Below are positions 8,361 through 17,856 of a stretch of DNA of 64,000 nt, one piece after another. Both the position numbers and the translations under genes were made by a program. Origin of the DNA: Asaia prunellae JCM 25354. Lineage in GTDB: Bacteria > Pseudomonadota > Alphaproteobacteria > Acetobacterales > Acetobacteraceae. The stretch's first letter is position 1. Each line of letters opens with the position of its first letter. Under the pieces are notes generated by a model. The model worked only from the letters and a program-made list of their open reading frames with translations. It had not been told where the DNA came from and searched no databases. The stretch covers positions 124,001-188,000 of the forward strand of contig NZ_BAJV01000002.1 in NCBI RefSeq assembly GCF_000613885.1. Direction: 5' to 3'.

Positions 8361-9181
8361 TGTCGATCGAGTGCAGCACGAAGCAGGCGGCTGTCTTCTG
8401 TCGAAAAGAGATTGCGGCGCAGGAAAAGATCAATCAGCACAAGATTGACGTTGAACTTGATGTCAGTCGTGTCCCTGACAAGGCAAAATACTTTTTCGAG
8501 GGACATGAGTTCGAAGAAAGCCACTTCGCCATCGACTGGTTCAGGAATAAAATCATTCGGCAGGATCAGATCGTAACAGAACAATGTATCCTGACGCAGT
8601 CCTTCCGGACGTTCCATGGCGTAGCGCAATGTTGCAACGGGCTGTGCCCGGGTTGCCAGCTCTGGCGGGATGGCAGCTTCTTCTCCGGCTTCCTTGATCA
8701 GGGCCTGTATGGGGGTAAGGCCGGTACAGATGCCCCCTGCCGCAAGGTGATCAAGTTTGCCCGGATCGAGCCTTTTGTTTTGGGCGCGATGACCCATCCA
8801 TAGAAATATCCCTTCTTCCTTCTCCACCAGCCCGTTGAGATGCACGCCGGACGCGGTGCAGCCAAGAAGGGGCAGGGCGCCACGATCAATCCTGCCGATT
8901 GCTGTGCCTTTGTCGTCGAAAACATCAAAAAGTTCATGATGGGGGCGATAAAGACCCTGGGCTGCCAGTGTCTCCCCCAGGGGAAGCAGGGCCTCGCCAT
9001 CAGGCAGGCGGAAATTTGTGCCGTCTTCGTAGCCCAGCGTGCACAATGCTTCGAAAACACGTGGGTCGGCCAGGCCAAACAAGGCGTCTCCTGCCAGAAT
9101 GGGACGACGTTTGCCAGGCAGGATGGCAGTCTGGCAGCGTCGGATATGGGCAAGAAACGGGGCGAGGTTATCGTCGGGCAT
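8357..9181 (-). CDS. DUF4743-Nudix hydrolase (Tnr3-like)
   Basis: A 274-residue protein with an N-terminal DUF4743 region (about 1-100) and a C-terminal Nudix domain. The Nudix box reads GGICTG-L-TPIQALIKEAGEEAAI: the KE-x2-EE metal-binding core is present, while the first box Glu is replaced by Leu, as I recall for this subfamily. Characterised relatives (yeast YJR142W, plant NUDT20/24) act on damaged thiamine diphosphates (oxy/oxothiamine forms), so a housekeeping or cofactor-repair role is likely; that is inference. ATG 9181 is preferred over a TTG at 9241; AGGAG lies 13 bases upstream. It is divergent from the ABC exporter and overlaps the downstream lipoprotein gene. Confidence 0.8.
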   Translation of the reverse strand: MPDDNLAPFLAHIRRCQTAILPGKRRPILAGDALFGLADPRVFEALCTLGYEDGTNFRLPDGEALLPLGETLAAQGLYRPHHELFDVFDDKGTAIGRIDRGALPLLGCTASGVHLNGLVEKEEGIFLWMGHRAQNKRLDPGKLDHLAAGGICTGLTPIQALIKEAGEEAAIPPELATRAQPVATLRYAMERPEGLRQDTLFCYDLILPNDFIPEPVDGEVAFFELMSLEKVFCLVRDTTDIKFNVNLVLIDLFLRRNLFSTEDSRLLRAALDRQ

Positions 9182-9270
9182 GAAAAGCGGTACTCTCCTG
9201 TCGGAGTATCCACGATATCGCGTATCGCTGTACGATTGCAAAATGCCTTGCCGCAGTTCAGTTGAGGAGC

Positions 9271-11124
9271 ATGCGCTTCAAACGGACACTCCCCTTTGCC
9301 GTAATCAGTCTGGCGCGTGCCTGGCGATTGGTCCTCTCTCACGATATCCGTTACTTCAGGTTCGGGATCGGAGTGACGCTTTTCCTGCTCGTCGCCGAGC
9401 GTCTTTGCCTGCTTGGTACGCCCTATCTGTTCAGTCGGATCGTAGCGCATTTTTCGTCGCCGGATCTTCTTGTAATCATTCCTGTTGCTCTGATTCTTTC
9501 CTATGCCGGATTGATCTTCTGTCGAAGCGCATTCTCTGCCCTGCAGGAAATGGTCTATCAGCCTGTGGGCCAGAGATTGCAGGCTCTTACAGCGCAACAG
9601 GCCTTTCGCCATCTGCTTGATCTGCCCTATCGCTTTCATCGTGATCGCCAGACAGGGGCCCTGACGCGCGCCATTGAACGTGGCTCCGAGGCGGCCGATA
9701 CGCTTTTGCGCCTCGCTCTTTTCAATATTCTGCCAGCGCTGCTTGATACCAGCCTGACGATTGCGGTCGTCTTCTCCTGTCTGGGAGGACGTTATGCCGG
9801 TGTGATTCTTTTGGCACTGCTTTGCTATCTCGGGCTTGCCCAGTGGTTCGTACGTCAGCGTGTCAGGGCGCGTCGTCAACGCAATGAGGCCAATGGAAAG
9901 GCGCAGCATTTCCTGCTCGATTCCCTGCTCAATTTTGACTCCGTGCGTCATTTTGCCAATGAGGCGCATGAATTCGATCGCTATGAACAGGCGAGGATTG
10001 CCCAGGAAAAAGCCAGTTTGCGCATGACATTCGTGGCCGGACTTTCGTCTGTCTGCCAGAACGCCATGATCGCGCTTGCGACCCTGATCATTTTTCTTAT
10101 GGCAGCGCAGGATCTGGCAGCAGGACATATTGATGTGGCGGCCTTCGTCATGATCGGGACGTATCTGCGCACGCTTTATCAGGCCGTCATCTCGCTCAAT
10201 ATTGTTTATGCGGGATGGCGCAATGCCTGTGTCGATCTGGAACACCTTACCGATCTTATGGATGAGCCTGCGCGGGATGGTGGTTCGTTGATCGAGGGAA
10301 CGGCTTTTCGTGAGCAGAACACGGGGCCGGCGTCACTGGCGTTCGATCATGTCGTGTTTGATTACGATGGTCGGGAAATTCTGCATGATCTGTCTTTTGC
10401 TGTCGCTCCTGGTCAGACTGTTGCGCTGGTAGGCCCGACGGGTGCGGGAAAATCCACCATCGCCCGTCTTGTGCTGGGCGCATATGCGCCGAAATCAGGA
10501 CGGATTTTGCTGGATGGACAGGATCTGACCGGTCTGTCGCCTGCGATGCTGCATCAGACGATCGGTGTTGTTCCTCAGGATACCCAGCTTTTCAACGATA
10601 CGATCGGCTATAACATTGCCTATGGCCGCCTTGATGCGACGCAGGATGAGATTGAAGAAGCAGCGCGGCTGGCGCAGATCCACGATTTCATAGACTCTCT
10701 GGAGGGAGGCTACGAAACCCTGGTGGGTGAGAGGGGGCTGAAGCTCTCGGGAGGAGAGCGCCAGCGTATCGCCCTTGCTCGTATCATCTTGCGCAAACCC
10801 AGATTGCTTCTGCTTGACGAAGCAACAAGCGCCCTCGATACGCACACGGAACAGCGTCTGATGGATGCTTTGCGACGGGTCACAACGCGCCAGACCACCG
10901 TTGCGGTTGCCCATCGCCTTTCGACGATACGCCACGCTGATCTTATTCTGGTTATCGACTCAGGAAGGATTGTCGAGCAGGGAACGCATGAGGCGTTGAT
11001 GACAGCGAAAGGCAGATATTTCACAATGGTGGGCAATCAATCTGATCCTCTCTCTGGTTTTCCCGATCATGGAGCCCTACGTGAGGGAGCGGAATATCCA
11101 GTCAAGAGAGGAGAGAGTCCATGA
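9271..11124 (+). CDS. Atm1-type ABC exporter (fused permease and ATPase)
   Basis: A 617-residue half-transporter that would dimerise in the inner membrane. Residues about 1-320 hold six membrane segments, and about 345-600 the ATPase with Walker A GPTGAGKST, signature LSGGERQR, Walker B LLLLDEATS and switch His in AHRLST. The membrane part resembles the Atm1/HMT1 heavy-metal-tolerance group (AIERGSEAADTLL, LNFDSVRHFANE motifs), which in alphaproteobacteria exports glutathione-linked metals or sulfur compounds. That substrate is inference. The start ATG 9271 follows TTGAGGAGC; a TTG at 9262 is the alternative. Its stop overlaps the start of the next small gene (ATGA). Confidence 0.88.
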   Translation: MRFKRTLPFAVISLARAWRLVLSHDIRYFRFGIGVTLFLLVAERLCLLGTPYLFSRIVAHFSSPDLLVIIPVALILSYAGLIFCRSAFSALQEMVYQPVGQRLQALTAQQAFRHLLDLPYRFHRDRQTGALTRAIERGSEAADTLLRLALFNILPALLDTSLTIAVVFSCLGGRYAGVILLALLCYLGLAQWFVRQRVRARRQRNEANGKAQHFLLDSLLNFDSVRHFANEAHEFDRYEQARIAQEKASLRMTFVAGLSSVCQNAMIALATLIIFLMAAQDLAAGHIDVAAFVMIGTYLRTLYQAVISLNIVYAGWRNACVDLEHLTDLMDEPARDGGSLIEGTAFREQNTGPASLAFDHVVFDYDGREILHDLSFAVAPGQTVALVGPTGAGKSTIARLVLGAYAPKSGRILLDGQDLTGLSPAMLHQTIGVVPQDTQLFNDTIGYNIAYGRLDATQDEIEEAARLAQIHDFIDSLEGGYETLVGERGLKLSGGERQRIALARIILRKPRLLLLDEATSALDTHTEQRLMDALRRVTTRQTTVAVAHRLSTIRHADLILVIDSGRIVEQGTHEALMTAKGRYFTMVGNQSDPLSGFPDHGALREGAEYPVKRGESP

Positions 11125-11465
11125 CGAAGCAGGCTGAAGAACTCGCCCGCGATTTCCATCCGGACAAGGCTGTCGAGGAAGAAATTCGCGAACAGGTTGC
11201 CCATGAGCTCTCTGATGGGGAAGAGGGAGTCGAGATACCGGAAGAGCTTCGTCAGTGTGGCGTCGTGATCGACAAGGCGATTGGCTATCTTGTGGAGCAG
11301 AATCTTCCTACAGAACTTATTGCCTCTGCATTGCTCGGTGGCTCACTTGGCGTTCTCGCGCGGACAACCGATGCCGAAACGATGATCAGGATGCTTCAGA
11401 CGGCTGTTGAGAGTATCAAGGCCGGAGAACTGATCTGCGCGGACGCGTTTTCCGACGGCGAATGA
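11121..11465 (+). CDS. Hypothetical acidic protein coupled to the ABC exporter
   Basis: A 114-residue, strongly acidic, mostly helical protein with no signal peptide or membrane segment and a single short hydrophobic patch ([16 protein letters not shown]). I do not recognise a family. The 4-base overlap with the exporter gene suggests co-translation. Cysteines at CGVV and LICADA are two of its few notable residues. It could be a cytoplasmic partner of the exporter or merely a genomic neighbour. Confidence 0.65.
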   Translation: MTKQAEELARDFHPDKAVEEEIREQVAHELSDGEEGVEIPEELRQCGVVIDKAIGYLVEQNLPTELIASALLGGSLGVLARTTDAETMIRMLQTAVESIKAGELICADAFSDGE

Positions 11466-11584
11466 CAGTTTGCGACGCTTTCGGCTTGACGGAACCGGGG
11501 GGGTCCGTCATAAGCCGCGCCTTAACGCGTCGTCGTATGCCGGGACTGGTCTCGGCGAACTTATTACTACCGAGGATCAAGTCC

Positions 11585-11887
11585 ATGTCACGCCGCTGCC
11601 AAATCACGGGCAAGGGTGTGCTGACGGGCAACAACGTCAGCCACGCCAACAACAAGACCCGTCGTCGCTTCCTGCCGAACCTGCAGGAAATCACTCTGCT
11701 CTCCGACATTCTCGGCACGGGCGTTCGTCTGCGTCTGTCCACCCAGGGCATCCGCACGGTTGAGCATAACGGCGGTCTGGACTCGTTCCTGATCAGCACG
11801 CCGAACCGCAAGCTCCCGGTGGAAGCTCAGGTTATCAAGCGCCGCATCCTGCGCGCTCAGGAAAGCAAGGCCGCTCAGACCGCCTGA
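11585..11887 (+). CDS. rpmB: 50S ribosomal protein L28
   Basis: A 100-residue basic protein beginning [20 protein letters not shown], the standard alphaproteobacterial L28 start, with [15 protein letters not shown] following. The open frame extends upstream to 11462, but ATG 11585 matches the family N-terminus. The Cys-containing zinc motifs of some L28 proteins are absent apart from Cys5. It stands as a single gene; the 119 bases before it should hold its promoter. Confidence 0.97.
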   Translation: MSRRCQITGKGVLTGNNVSHANNKTRRRFLPNLQEITLLSDILGTGVRLRLSTQGIRTVEHNGGLDSFLISTPNRKLPVEAQVIKRRILRAQESKAAQTA

Positions 11888-12125
11888 GTCTGACGGTGTT
11901 TGCCTCGCGGCCTCTGGCTGCAAAAGGCAGGCAAAAACAAAATTGGCCTTGAAAACGTGATCGGGTTGTTTCATTCAGCCACTCGATCACAAGGCCTGAC
12001 TTGGTCGATCCGGCTTCGACGTCTTTACCGGACTATTCCGAAAATTGCGTCGATCTGTGACGGCCACGGCAAAAGGTGTTTCGGGGCGGCCTGAAGCACC
12101 TTTAATCGCATTCTGGAGGTATCCC

Positions 12126-14231
12126 GTGTCCGAAAGCAGCGTCGCAGAAGCCAAATCGGCTCTCTCGAAGATCCGCAATATCGGTATTACCGCGCATATC
12201 GATGCCGGCAAGACCACGACGACCGAGCGCATTCTGTACTACACCGGCGTGTCTCATCGCATTGGTGAAGTGCATGATGGCAACACGACCACTGACTACA
12301 TGGCGCAGGAACGTGAGCGTGGCATCACGATTACCTCGGCAGCCGTGACCTGCGAGTGGGAAAACCACCGCATCAACATCATCGACACCCCGGGTCATAT
12401 CGACTTCAACATCGAGGTGAACCGCTCGCTGCGCGTACTCGACGGCGCCATCTTCATTATCGAAGGCGTTGCCGGTGTTCAGCCGCAGTCAGAAACCAAC
12501 TGGCGTCTGGCTGACCGCTACAACGTGCCGCGCGTCATTTTCATCAACAAGCTCGATCGTACCGGCGCCGATTTCTATCGTGCGTTCGACACGCTGAAGG
12601 AAAAGCTCGACATCGTCGCTATTCCGCTTCAGCTGCCGATCGGCATCGAAGAAAACTTTGTTGGTGTGGTCGACCTGGTCGAAATGCGCGCCATCATCTG
12701 GGAAGGCGGCGAGCTGGGCGCAAAGTTCCACTATGCTGAAATTCCCGATGACCTGAAGGAAAAGGCAGCCGAGGCCCGCCAGAACCTTCTGGACACCGCG
12801 CTGAGCGTTGATGAAGCCGCGATCGAAGAGTATTTCGAGAAGGGCGATGTTGACGTTGCAACACTGAAGAAGTGCATCAAGAAGGGCGCCATCTCCGGCG
12901 TGTTCCGTCCCGTTCTGTGCGGCACAGCCTTCAAGAACAAGGGCGTTCAGCCGCTTCTCGACGCCGTTATCGATTACCTGCCGGCTCCTGACGAAGTCGA
13001 AGGCATCCGTATTGCGCCGCCGGAAGGCGAAGAGGTCGACGAGAACTTCCTGCCGATCGTGCCGGTTGACCCCGATGGCAAGTTCGCTGGTCTCGCCTTC
13101 AAGATCATCTCCGACAAGTATGGCACTCTGACCTTCGTGCGCGTCTATCGTGGTGTTCTGAAGTCGGGTGACACCGTGCTGAACACGACCAAGGGCCACA
13201 AGGAACGCGTCGGCCGCATGTTCCAGATGCACGCTGACAAGCGTGAGGAAGTCAAGCAGGTCGGCGCTGGCGACATCGCAGCTTTCGTTGGTCTGAAGGA
13301 CACCCAGACGGGTGACACCCTGGCCGATGCTGCCGATCCGGTGGTTCTGGAGCGCATGCAGTTCCCGGTTCCGGTTATCGACATCTCTGTCGAGCCGAAG
13401 ACCAAGGATGCCGTCGAGAAGATGACGCTGGCGCTGCAGAAGCTCGCCGCCGAGGATCCCTCGCTGCAGCTCAAGACCGACCAGGAAACGGGTCAGACCA
13501 TCCTGTCCGGCATGGGTGAGCTGCATCTCGACATCATCGTTGACCGTCTGCGTCGTGAATACGGCGTTGAAGCCAATGTTGGTGCGCCTCAGGTTGCTTA
13601 TCGCGAAACGATTTCGCGTCCGCATATCGAGACCTACACCCACAAGAAGCAGTCCGGTGGTTCGGGTCAGTACGCTGAAGTCAAGATCGAGTTCGCTCCG
13701 GTCGAGCGTAACGAAGGCATCAGCTTCGAGAACAAGGTCGTCGGCGGTACGGTGCCGAAGGAATACATCCCGGCTGTCGAAAAGGGCATTCGTATGCAGT
13801 CCTCGACGGGCGTGCTGGCTGGCTTCCCGACGGTCGACTTCAAGTTCACGCTGCTCGACGGTAAGTACCATGACGTCGACTCGTCGGCTCTCGCCTTCGA
13901 AATTGCCGCCAAGGCCTGTTTCCGTGAAGGCATGAAGAATGCCGGCCCCGTGATCCTTGAACCGATCATGGACGTCGAAATCACGACCCCGAACGATCAC
14001 GTTGGCGACGTGGTGGGCGACCTTAACCGTCGTCGTGGCATCATCCAGAGCCAGGAAACCGCCGGTTCGACCGTCATGATCCGCTCGCAGGTGCCGCTGA
14101 AGGAAATGTTCGGCTACATCTCGCATCTGCGTTCGGCCACCAAGGGCCGTGCGTCGTTCACGATGCAGTTCCATCACTATGATCCGGTGCCGCGCAACGT
14201 GGCTGACGAGATCATGGCGAAGAGCGCCTGA
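12126..14231 (+). CDS. fusA: Translation elongation factor G
   Basis: A 701-residue GTPase that drives tRNA-mRNA translocation. The G1 box is [12 protein letters not shown], the switch II region DTPGHIDF and the G4 box NKLD; domains II-V follow, ending in the conserved [17 protein letters not shown] segment. The GTG at 12126 has a perfect GGAGGT five bases upstream, so I prefer it to ATG-type starts further up; it gives [20 protein letters not shown]. Codon bias is extreme (highly expressed), which creates a long false ORF on the opposite strand. Unusually, fusA here is not flanked by rpsL, rpsG or tuf but follows rpmB. Confidence 0.97.
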   Translation: MSESSVAEAKSALSKIRNIGITAHIDAGKTTTTERILYYTGVSHRIGEVHDGNTTTDYMAQERERGITITSAAVTCEWENHRINIIDTPGHIDFNIEVNRSLRVLDGAIFIIEGVAGVQPQSETNWRLADRYNVPRVIFINKLDRTGADFYRAFDTLKEKLDIVAIPLQLPIGIEENFVGVVDLVEMRAIIWEGGELGAKFHYAEIPDDLKEKAAEARQNLLDTALSVDEAAIEEYFEKGDVDVATLKKCIKKGAISGVFRPVLCGTAFKNKGVQPLLDAVIDYLPAPDEVEGIRIAPPEGEEVDENFLPIVPVDPDGKFAGLAFKIISDKYGTLTFVRVYRGVLKSGDTVLNTTKGHKERVGRMFQMHADKREEVKQVGAGDIAAFVGLKDTQTGDTLADAADPVVLERMQFPVPVIDISVEPKTKDAVEKMTLALQKLAAEDPSLQLKTDQETGQTILSGMGELHLDIIVDRLRREYGVEANVGAPQVAYRETISRPHIETYTHKKQSGGSGQYAEVKIEFAPVERNEGISFENKVVGGTVPKEYIPAVEKGIRMQSSTGVLAGFPTVDFKFTLLDGKYHDVDSSALAFEIAAKACFREGMKNAGPVILEPIMDVEITTPNDHVGDVVGDLNRRRGIIQSQETAGSTVMIRSQVPLKEMFGYISHLRSATKGRASFTMQFHHYDPVPRNVADEIMAKSA

Positions 14232-14260
14232 TCCTTCGGGACTAGTCAAAGCCTGCAAGA

Positions 14261-14287
14261 AAGCCGCCCTTCCGGGCGGCTTTTTTG
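14261..14287 (+). terminator. Intrinsic terminator of fusA
   Basis: AAGCCGCCC-TTCC-GGGCGGCTT followed by TTTT: a 9-bp perfect stem with a tetraloop, 30 bases after the fusA stop. This is the clearest terminator of the window. Confidence 0.93.
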
Positions 14288-14320
14288 TTTGAATATCTGC
14301 TGGATCGGGGAGGGGATGAA

Positions 14321-14530
14321 TCAGTGTCGACTGGCAGCATAAAGGCGATAAAGCAATTTGCCCTGAAAGCTGACCAGGATCATGGCGAGTAATGTAGTCT
14401 TCAGAATAATGCCGGAGACCATGTGGTTATGCGGCGTGGAATCCAGATAAAGGAGATAGCCGCTCCTGAGCAGAAAAAAGCTGGCTGACCCAGCTTTCCA
14501 AAAAGCTTCTGCGCAGGGCAGGTGTTTCGG
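14321..14530 (-). pseudogene. Possible C-terminal remnant of a membrane protein
   Basis: The minus strand has an open frame of 69 residues with no good start. It reads like the end of an integral membrane protein: a hydrophobic stretch SASFFLLRSGYLLYL, a loop with HNHM, a second hydrophobic stretch (LLAMILVSFQ) and a basic tail. No upstream half is visible because the region beyond 14530 reads as a TetR-type gene on the other strand. It may be a decayed gene or chance. I cannot name a family. Confidence 0.25.
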
Positions 14531-15030
14531 CTACAGCTGCCGTCCCTCATCTAGGCTCTCTTGTTGGATTGAGATCGGCACTTGCCGCACAAGGGTATGA
14601 TGAACTGGCTGATGCTCTCCTTTCGGCACAGGGTCTGCCTCTCTCAGTGAGCGAGAACAGTTCTGACAGTGGCATGCACGAGGATCATACAAAGGCGCGG
14701 TCGGCAGGACGTGCTTATCTTGCCTTCGCAACTGCAAACCCAGATCTCTTCCGACTCATGTTTCGCCGCGCCTTGCTGGATTACAGCTGTCCGGAACTTG
14801 CCCGGGCATCGGCAAGAGCCTTTGAGGCGTTGAGCTTGCTATGCGGGGATGATGGGTCAGGCGTACGAAATTCCGCTCGCATGGCAGGGCTCTGGGAAAG
14901 AGTACATGGACTGGCCACCCTGGCTATCGACGGTATGCTCGGTCCTTTGCTGGAAGAAGCAGAGGCTCCTTCGCAGGAGCTTTTTCTGAATGAAGCGCTT
15001 GCTCTCTCCGGATCCCGAAATCATGAATGA
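14470..15030 (+). pseudogene. TetR-family regulator lacking its N-terminal helix (remnant)
   Basis: The frame open from 14470 reads LLRRAGVSATAA...GSLVGLRSALAAQGYDEL, which looks like the recognition helix and linker of a TetR HTH. It is followed by a TetR_C/WHG-type ligand domain (SAGRAYLAFATANPDLFRLM, ALLDYSCPEL). The first helix of the DNA-binding domain and any start codon are missing: an in-frame stop lies at 14467 and the sequence before it reads differently. A TTG at 14569 would give only 153 residues without a DNA-binding domain. I read it as a truncated regulator; a distant or mis-assembled 5' end is the alternative. No target can be assigned. Confidence 0.55.
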
Positions 15031-15202
15031 CGCATTTGCGAGAAACATGAACTATGATTAATTATCACGTTTACGTTACTGTCACAAATATTGCGAAAAC
15101 ATTATATTAATTTAATCAGAAGTCTGCTTTTCTCCTGTTCAGTGACGGGGGACGCTGGACGAAATCCCCGCTGCTTCAGGCTCAAATCGGGAGGCTGGTC
15201 CC
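15031..15202 (+). promoter_or_regulatory. AT-rich promoter region of the sugar ABC operon
   Basis: Between the TetR remnant and the ABC operon the sequence changes to AT-rich DNA (about 15050-15120, for example TTGCGAAAACATTATATTAA). It is the only plausible site for the operon promoter. No operator could be defined by eye. Confidence 0.4.
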
Positions 15203-16762
15203 ATGGCATTGGCCCATCAGACCACAAGTGAAATGCAGGAAAACAATACACCGCTCCTGCATGTGGCGGGTATTTCTAAGACATTTTCCGGGATCAAGGT
15301 TCTCAAGGATGTCTCACTCAGCGCCTATGGTGGCGAGATCCTCGCCCTCATGGGAGAGAACGGGGCTGGAAAGTCCACTCTCATGAAAATTCTGTCAGGT
15401 GCGTATACTGCCGATCCCGGTGGCGAGATCCGCATTGGCGGTGAGGTCGCCAGGATTACAAATCCTGCTTCTGCGCGTGCACTCGGGGTTGGCATTATCT
15501 ATCAGGAGCTTGCACTCGCACCGAACCTGACCGTTGCTGAAAATATTCATCTCGGCTCGGAGCTGCGCAAAGGGGGAATGATCGACCGTTCTGCGATGAA
15601 TGAGGCGTGTCGCGAGTTGCTCAGGGAGCTTGGCGCGCCTTTCGGACCGGAAGACAAGCTTTCAACCATGTCGGTCGCTGAGCAGCAACTGGTTGAGATC
15701 GCCCGTGCCCTTCATCGGGATGTTCGCATTCTCGTGCTTGATGAACCGACAACGGCGCTTTCAGCACGCGAAACAGACCGGCTTTTTGCCCTGATCCGTC
15801 AGCTACGCGCCAAGGGGCTTGCGCTTATCTATATCAGCCATCGTATGGATGAGATCGACGAGCTTGCTGACCGGGTATCGGTGCTGCGCGATGGTGCTCA
15901 TGTAGGCACACTCGAAAAACATGAGCTTTCTTCTGCACGAATCGTCAGTCTTATGGTCGGGCGTGATCTGTCGAGCTTTTATGAGAAAGACGGTGATCAT
16001 GTGCGCCATGATGCGGCTCCGATCCTGCAGGTTGAAGGGCTGACAGATGGCAAACGCGTTCAGCCGGTCAGCTTTGTGCTTCGTCCTGGCGAGGTTCTGG
16101 GTATTGCGGGGCTGGTCGGTGCAGGACGTACGGAGCTTGCACGTCTTGTTTTCGGTGCTGATCCGAAAGTGGCAGGTACTATCTCTCTTGATTCCCGGAA
16201 GCTTGATATCCGTTCGCCACGCGATGCGCTGGCAGCCGGCATTGCCTATCTGACCGAAGATCGCAAGGCGCTCGGTCTCTTTCTGGACATGTCTTGCAGT
16301 GGCAACATCAATCTTGGCGTTGTCGAACGCGATGCGCGGCTTGGTGTACTTGATCATGGCAAGGGAAGAACGCGGGCAACAGGTTCCTTTGCCGCCTTGC
16401 GGATCAAGGCCCAGAACATGCTGACCAATGTTGGTGGCCTTTCAGGTGGCAACCAGCAGAAGGTTCTTCTGGGTCGTCTGCTCGAAACCGGTCCGAAAGT
16501 GCTGATACTCGATGAACCGACAAGAGGTGTCGATATCGGTGCAAAAACAGAAATCTATCGCATTATCAACGATCTGGCAGCCCAGGGGCTGGGGATTATC
16601 GTCATATCGAGCGAGATGGCCGAGATCATCGGTGTGAGTGATCGCGTTCTTGTCATGCGTGAAGGTCACCTTACGGGTGAACTCACAGGCGACGAGATCA
16701 CGCAGGAAGCCATCATGTCTCTCGCAGTCGGTCTCGCCGCTGCTCCTTCAATCGCCGCCTAG
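15203..16762 (+). CDS. Sugar ABC importer, ATP-binding protein (RbsA/MglA type)
   Basis: A 519-residue tandem ATPase. The first domain (about 12-250) has Walker [10 protein letters not shown], signature [14 protein letters not shown] and Walker [10 protein letters not shown]. The second (about 265-510) has the degenerate P-loop GLVGAGRTE, signature LSGGNQQK and [18 protein letters not shown]. This two-domain layout is typical of the carbohydrate CUT2 family (ribose, xylose, galactose, erythritol importers). It is followed by the permease and binding protein genes, so one ATPase, one permease and one binding protein form a full importer. The sugar cannot be told from sequence alone. Confidence 0.93.
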   Translation: MALAHQTTSEMQENNTPLLHVAGISKTFSGIKVLKDVSLSAYGGEILALMGENGAGKSTLMKILSGAYTADPGGEIRIGGEVARITNPASARALGVGIIYQELALAPNLTVAENIHLGSELRKGGMIDRSAMNEACRELLRELGAPFGPEDKLSTMSVAEQQLVEIARALHRDVRILVLDEPTTALSARETDRLFALIRQLRAKGLALIYISHRMDEIDELADRVSVLRDGAHVGTLEKHELSSARIVSLMVGRDLSSFYEKDGDHVRHDAAPILQVEGLTDGKRVQPVSFVLRPGEVLGIAGLVGAGRTELARLVFGADPKVAGTISLDSRKLDIRSPRDALAAGIAYLTEDRKALGLFLDMSCSGNINLGVVERDARLGVLDHGKGRTRATGSFAALRIKAQNMLTNVGGLSGGNQQKVLLGRLLETGPKVLILDEPTRGVDIGAKTEIYRIINDLAAQGLGIIVISSEMAEIIGVSDRVLVMREGHLTGELTGDEITQEAIMSLAVGLAAAPSIAA

Positions 16763-16774
16763 GATAACACGTCT

Positions 16775-17794
16775 ATGAGCACCACTCTCAACCCGGCGGT
16801 TGCGGCTACTCCCGCCGCCCAGCTCAATGCGCGCGCCGCGACCCGCAGCATTCTCCAGGCTGCAGGCATGTTACCGGTTCTGATCCTGCTGGCGCTCGGT
16901 TTCCATTTTCTGGGAGGGCATCGTTTTCTCTCGGGTCAGAATCTCTCGATTATTGCCCAGCAGGCATCGATCAACACTGTTCTGGCTTCGGGGATGACAT
17001 TTGTCATCCTTACCGGCGGTATCGATCTTTCAGTTGGTTCCATACTTGCTTTCGCGGCCATGTGCGGACTGATTGTTTCGACAATGCCACATCTGGCCTG
17101 GCTTGCCGTGCCTGCATGCCTCGGAGCGGGACTGCTTATCGGCGTGTTCAACGGTGCCCTCATCGCTGGTGTCAAGATTCCGCCTTTCATCGTGACGCTG
17201 GGTACATTGACTGCTGTGCGTGGTCTCGCCCGTCTGATGGGAAATGATCGCACAATCTTCAACCCGGATCTTTCCTTTGCCTGGATCGGCAATGATGGCA
17301 TCGCCATCACCTCGACTTTCACCATTCCCTGGCTTGCCGTCATTGCCCTGGCGGTTGTGGTGGCAAGCTGGTTCATCCTGCGACGCACTGTCCTGGGTGT
17401 GCATATCTACGCCATCGGCGGCAATGCTTCGGCAGCACGACTTGCCGGTATCCGTGTCGGCCTGGTGCTGATGTTCGTATATGCCGCTTCTGGTCTGCTC
17501 GCTGGCCTTGGCGCAGTGATGTCATCCGCGCGGCTTTATGCTGCCAACGGTCTGCAGCTTGGACAATCCTACGAGCTTGACGCCATTGCCGCTGTCATTC
17601 TGGGGGGCACGTCGTTTGTCGGCGGCGTCGGCTCCATCTGGGGCACACTGGTCGGTGCCCTGCTGATTGCCGTCCTGACCAATGGGCTCATCCTGGTTGG
17701 TGTGTCCGATATCTGGCAGTTCATCGTCAAGGGGCTCGTCATCATCGTGGCGGTCGCTCTTGACCGGTTCCGTGCACCGGCGGCGCGCACCTGA
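16775..17794 (+). CDS. Sugar ABC importer, permease (RbsC type)
   Basis: A 339-residue inner-membrane permease of the CUT2 family with about eight to ten hydrophobic segments. Recognisable parts are NTVLASGMTFVILTGGIDLS (conserved in RbsC) and the cytoplasmic coupling region around YAIGGNASAARLAGI. It follows the ATPase gene by 12 bases and precedes the binding protein, so the three are one transcript. The N-terminal 25 residues are Ala-rich and polar. No specificity can be assigned. Confidence 0.92.
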   Translation: MSTTLNPAVAATPAAQLNARAATRSILQAAGMLPVLILLALGFHFLGGHRFLSGQNLSIIAQQASINTVLASGMTFVILTGGIDLSVGSILAFAAMCGLIVSTMPHLAWLAVPACLGAGLLIGVFNGALIAGVKIPPFIVTLGTLTAVRGLARLMGNDRTIFNPDLSFAWIGNDGIAITSTFTIPWLAVIALAVVVASWFILRRTVLGVHIYAIGGNASAARLAGIRVGLVLMFVYAASGLLAGLGAVMSSARLYAANGLQLGQSYELDAIAAVILGGTSFVGGVGSIWGTLVGALLIAVLTNGLILVGVSDIWQFIVKGLVIIVAVALDRFRAPAART

Positions 17795-17856
17795 TTTCAG
17801 GTTGTATCCTTCCGTCTTTTTCGATCCTGTTCTTCTATCGCTTCGGATATTTCAAG

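Noticed and set aside
8698-10245. 515-residue ORF on the minus strand
   Set aside because: It spans the Nudix gene in another frame and the ABC exporter on the antisense strand; its composition is unlike any protein family.
12489-14258. 589-residue ORF on the minus strand opposite fusA
   Set aside because: It is the exact mirror of the highly codon-biased fusA gene; its Arg/His/Asp-rich sequence with no family is typical of such shadows.
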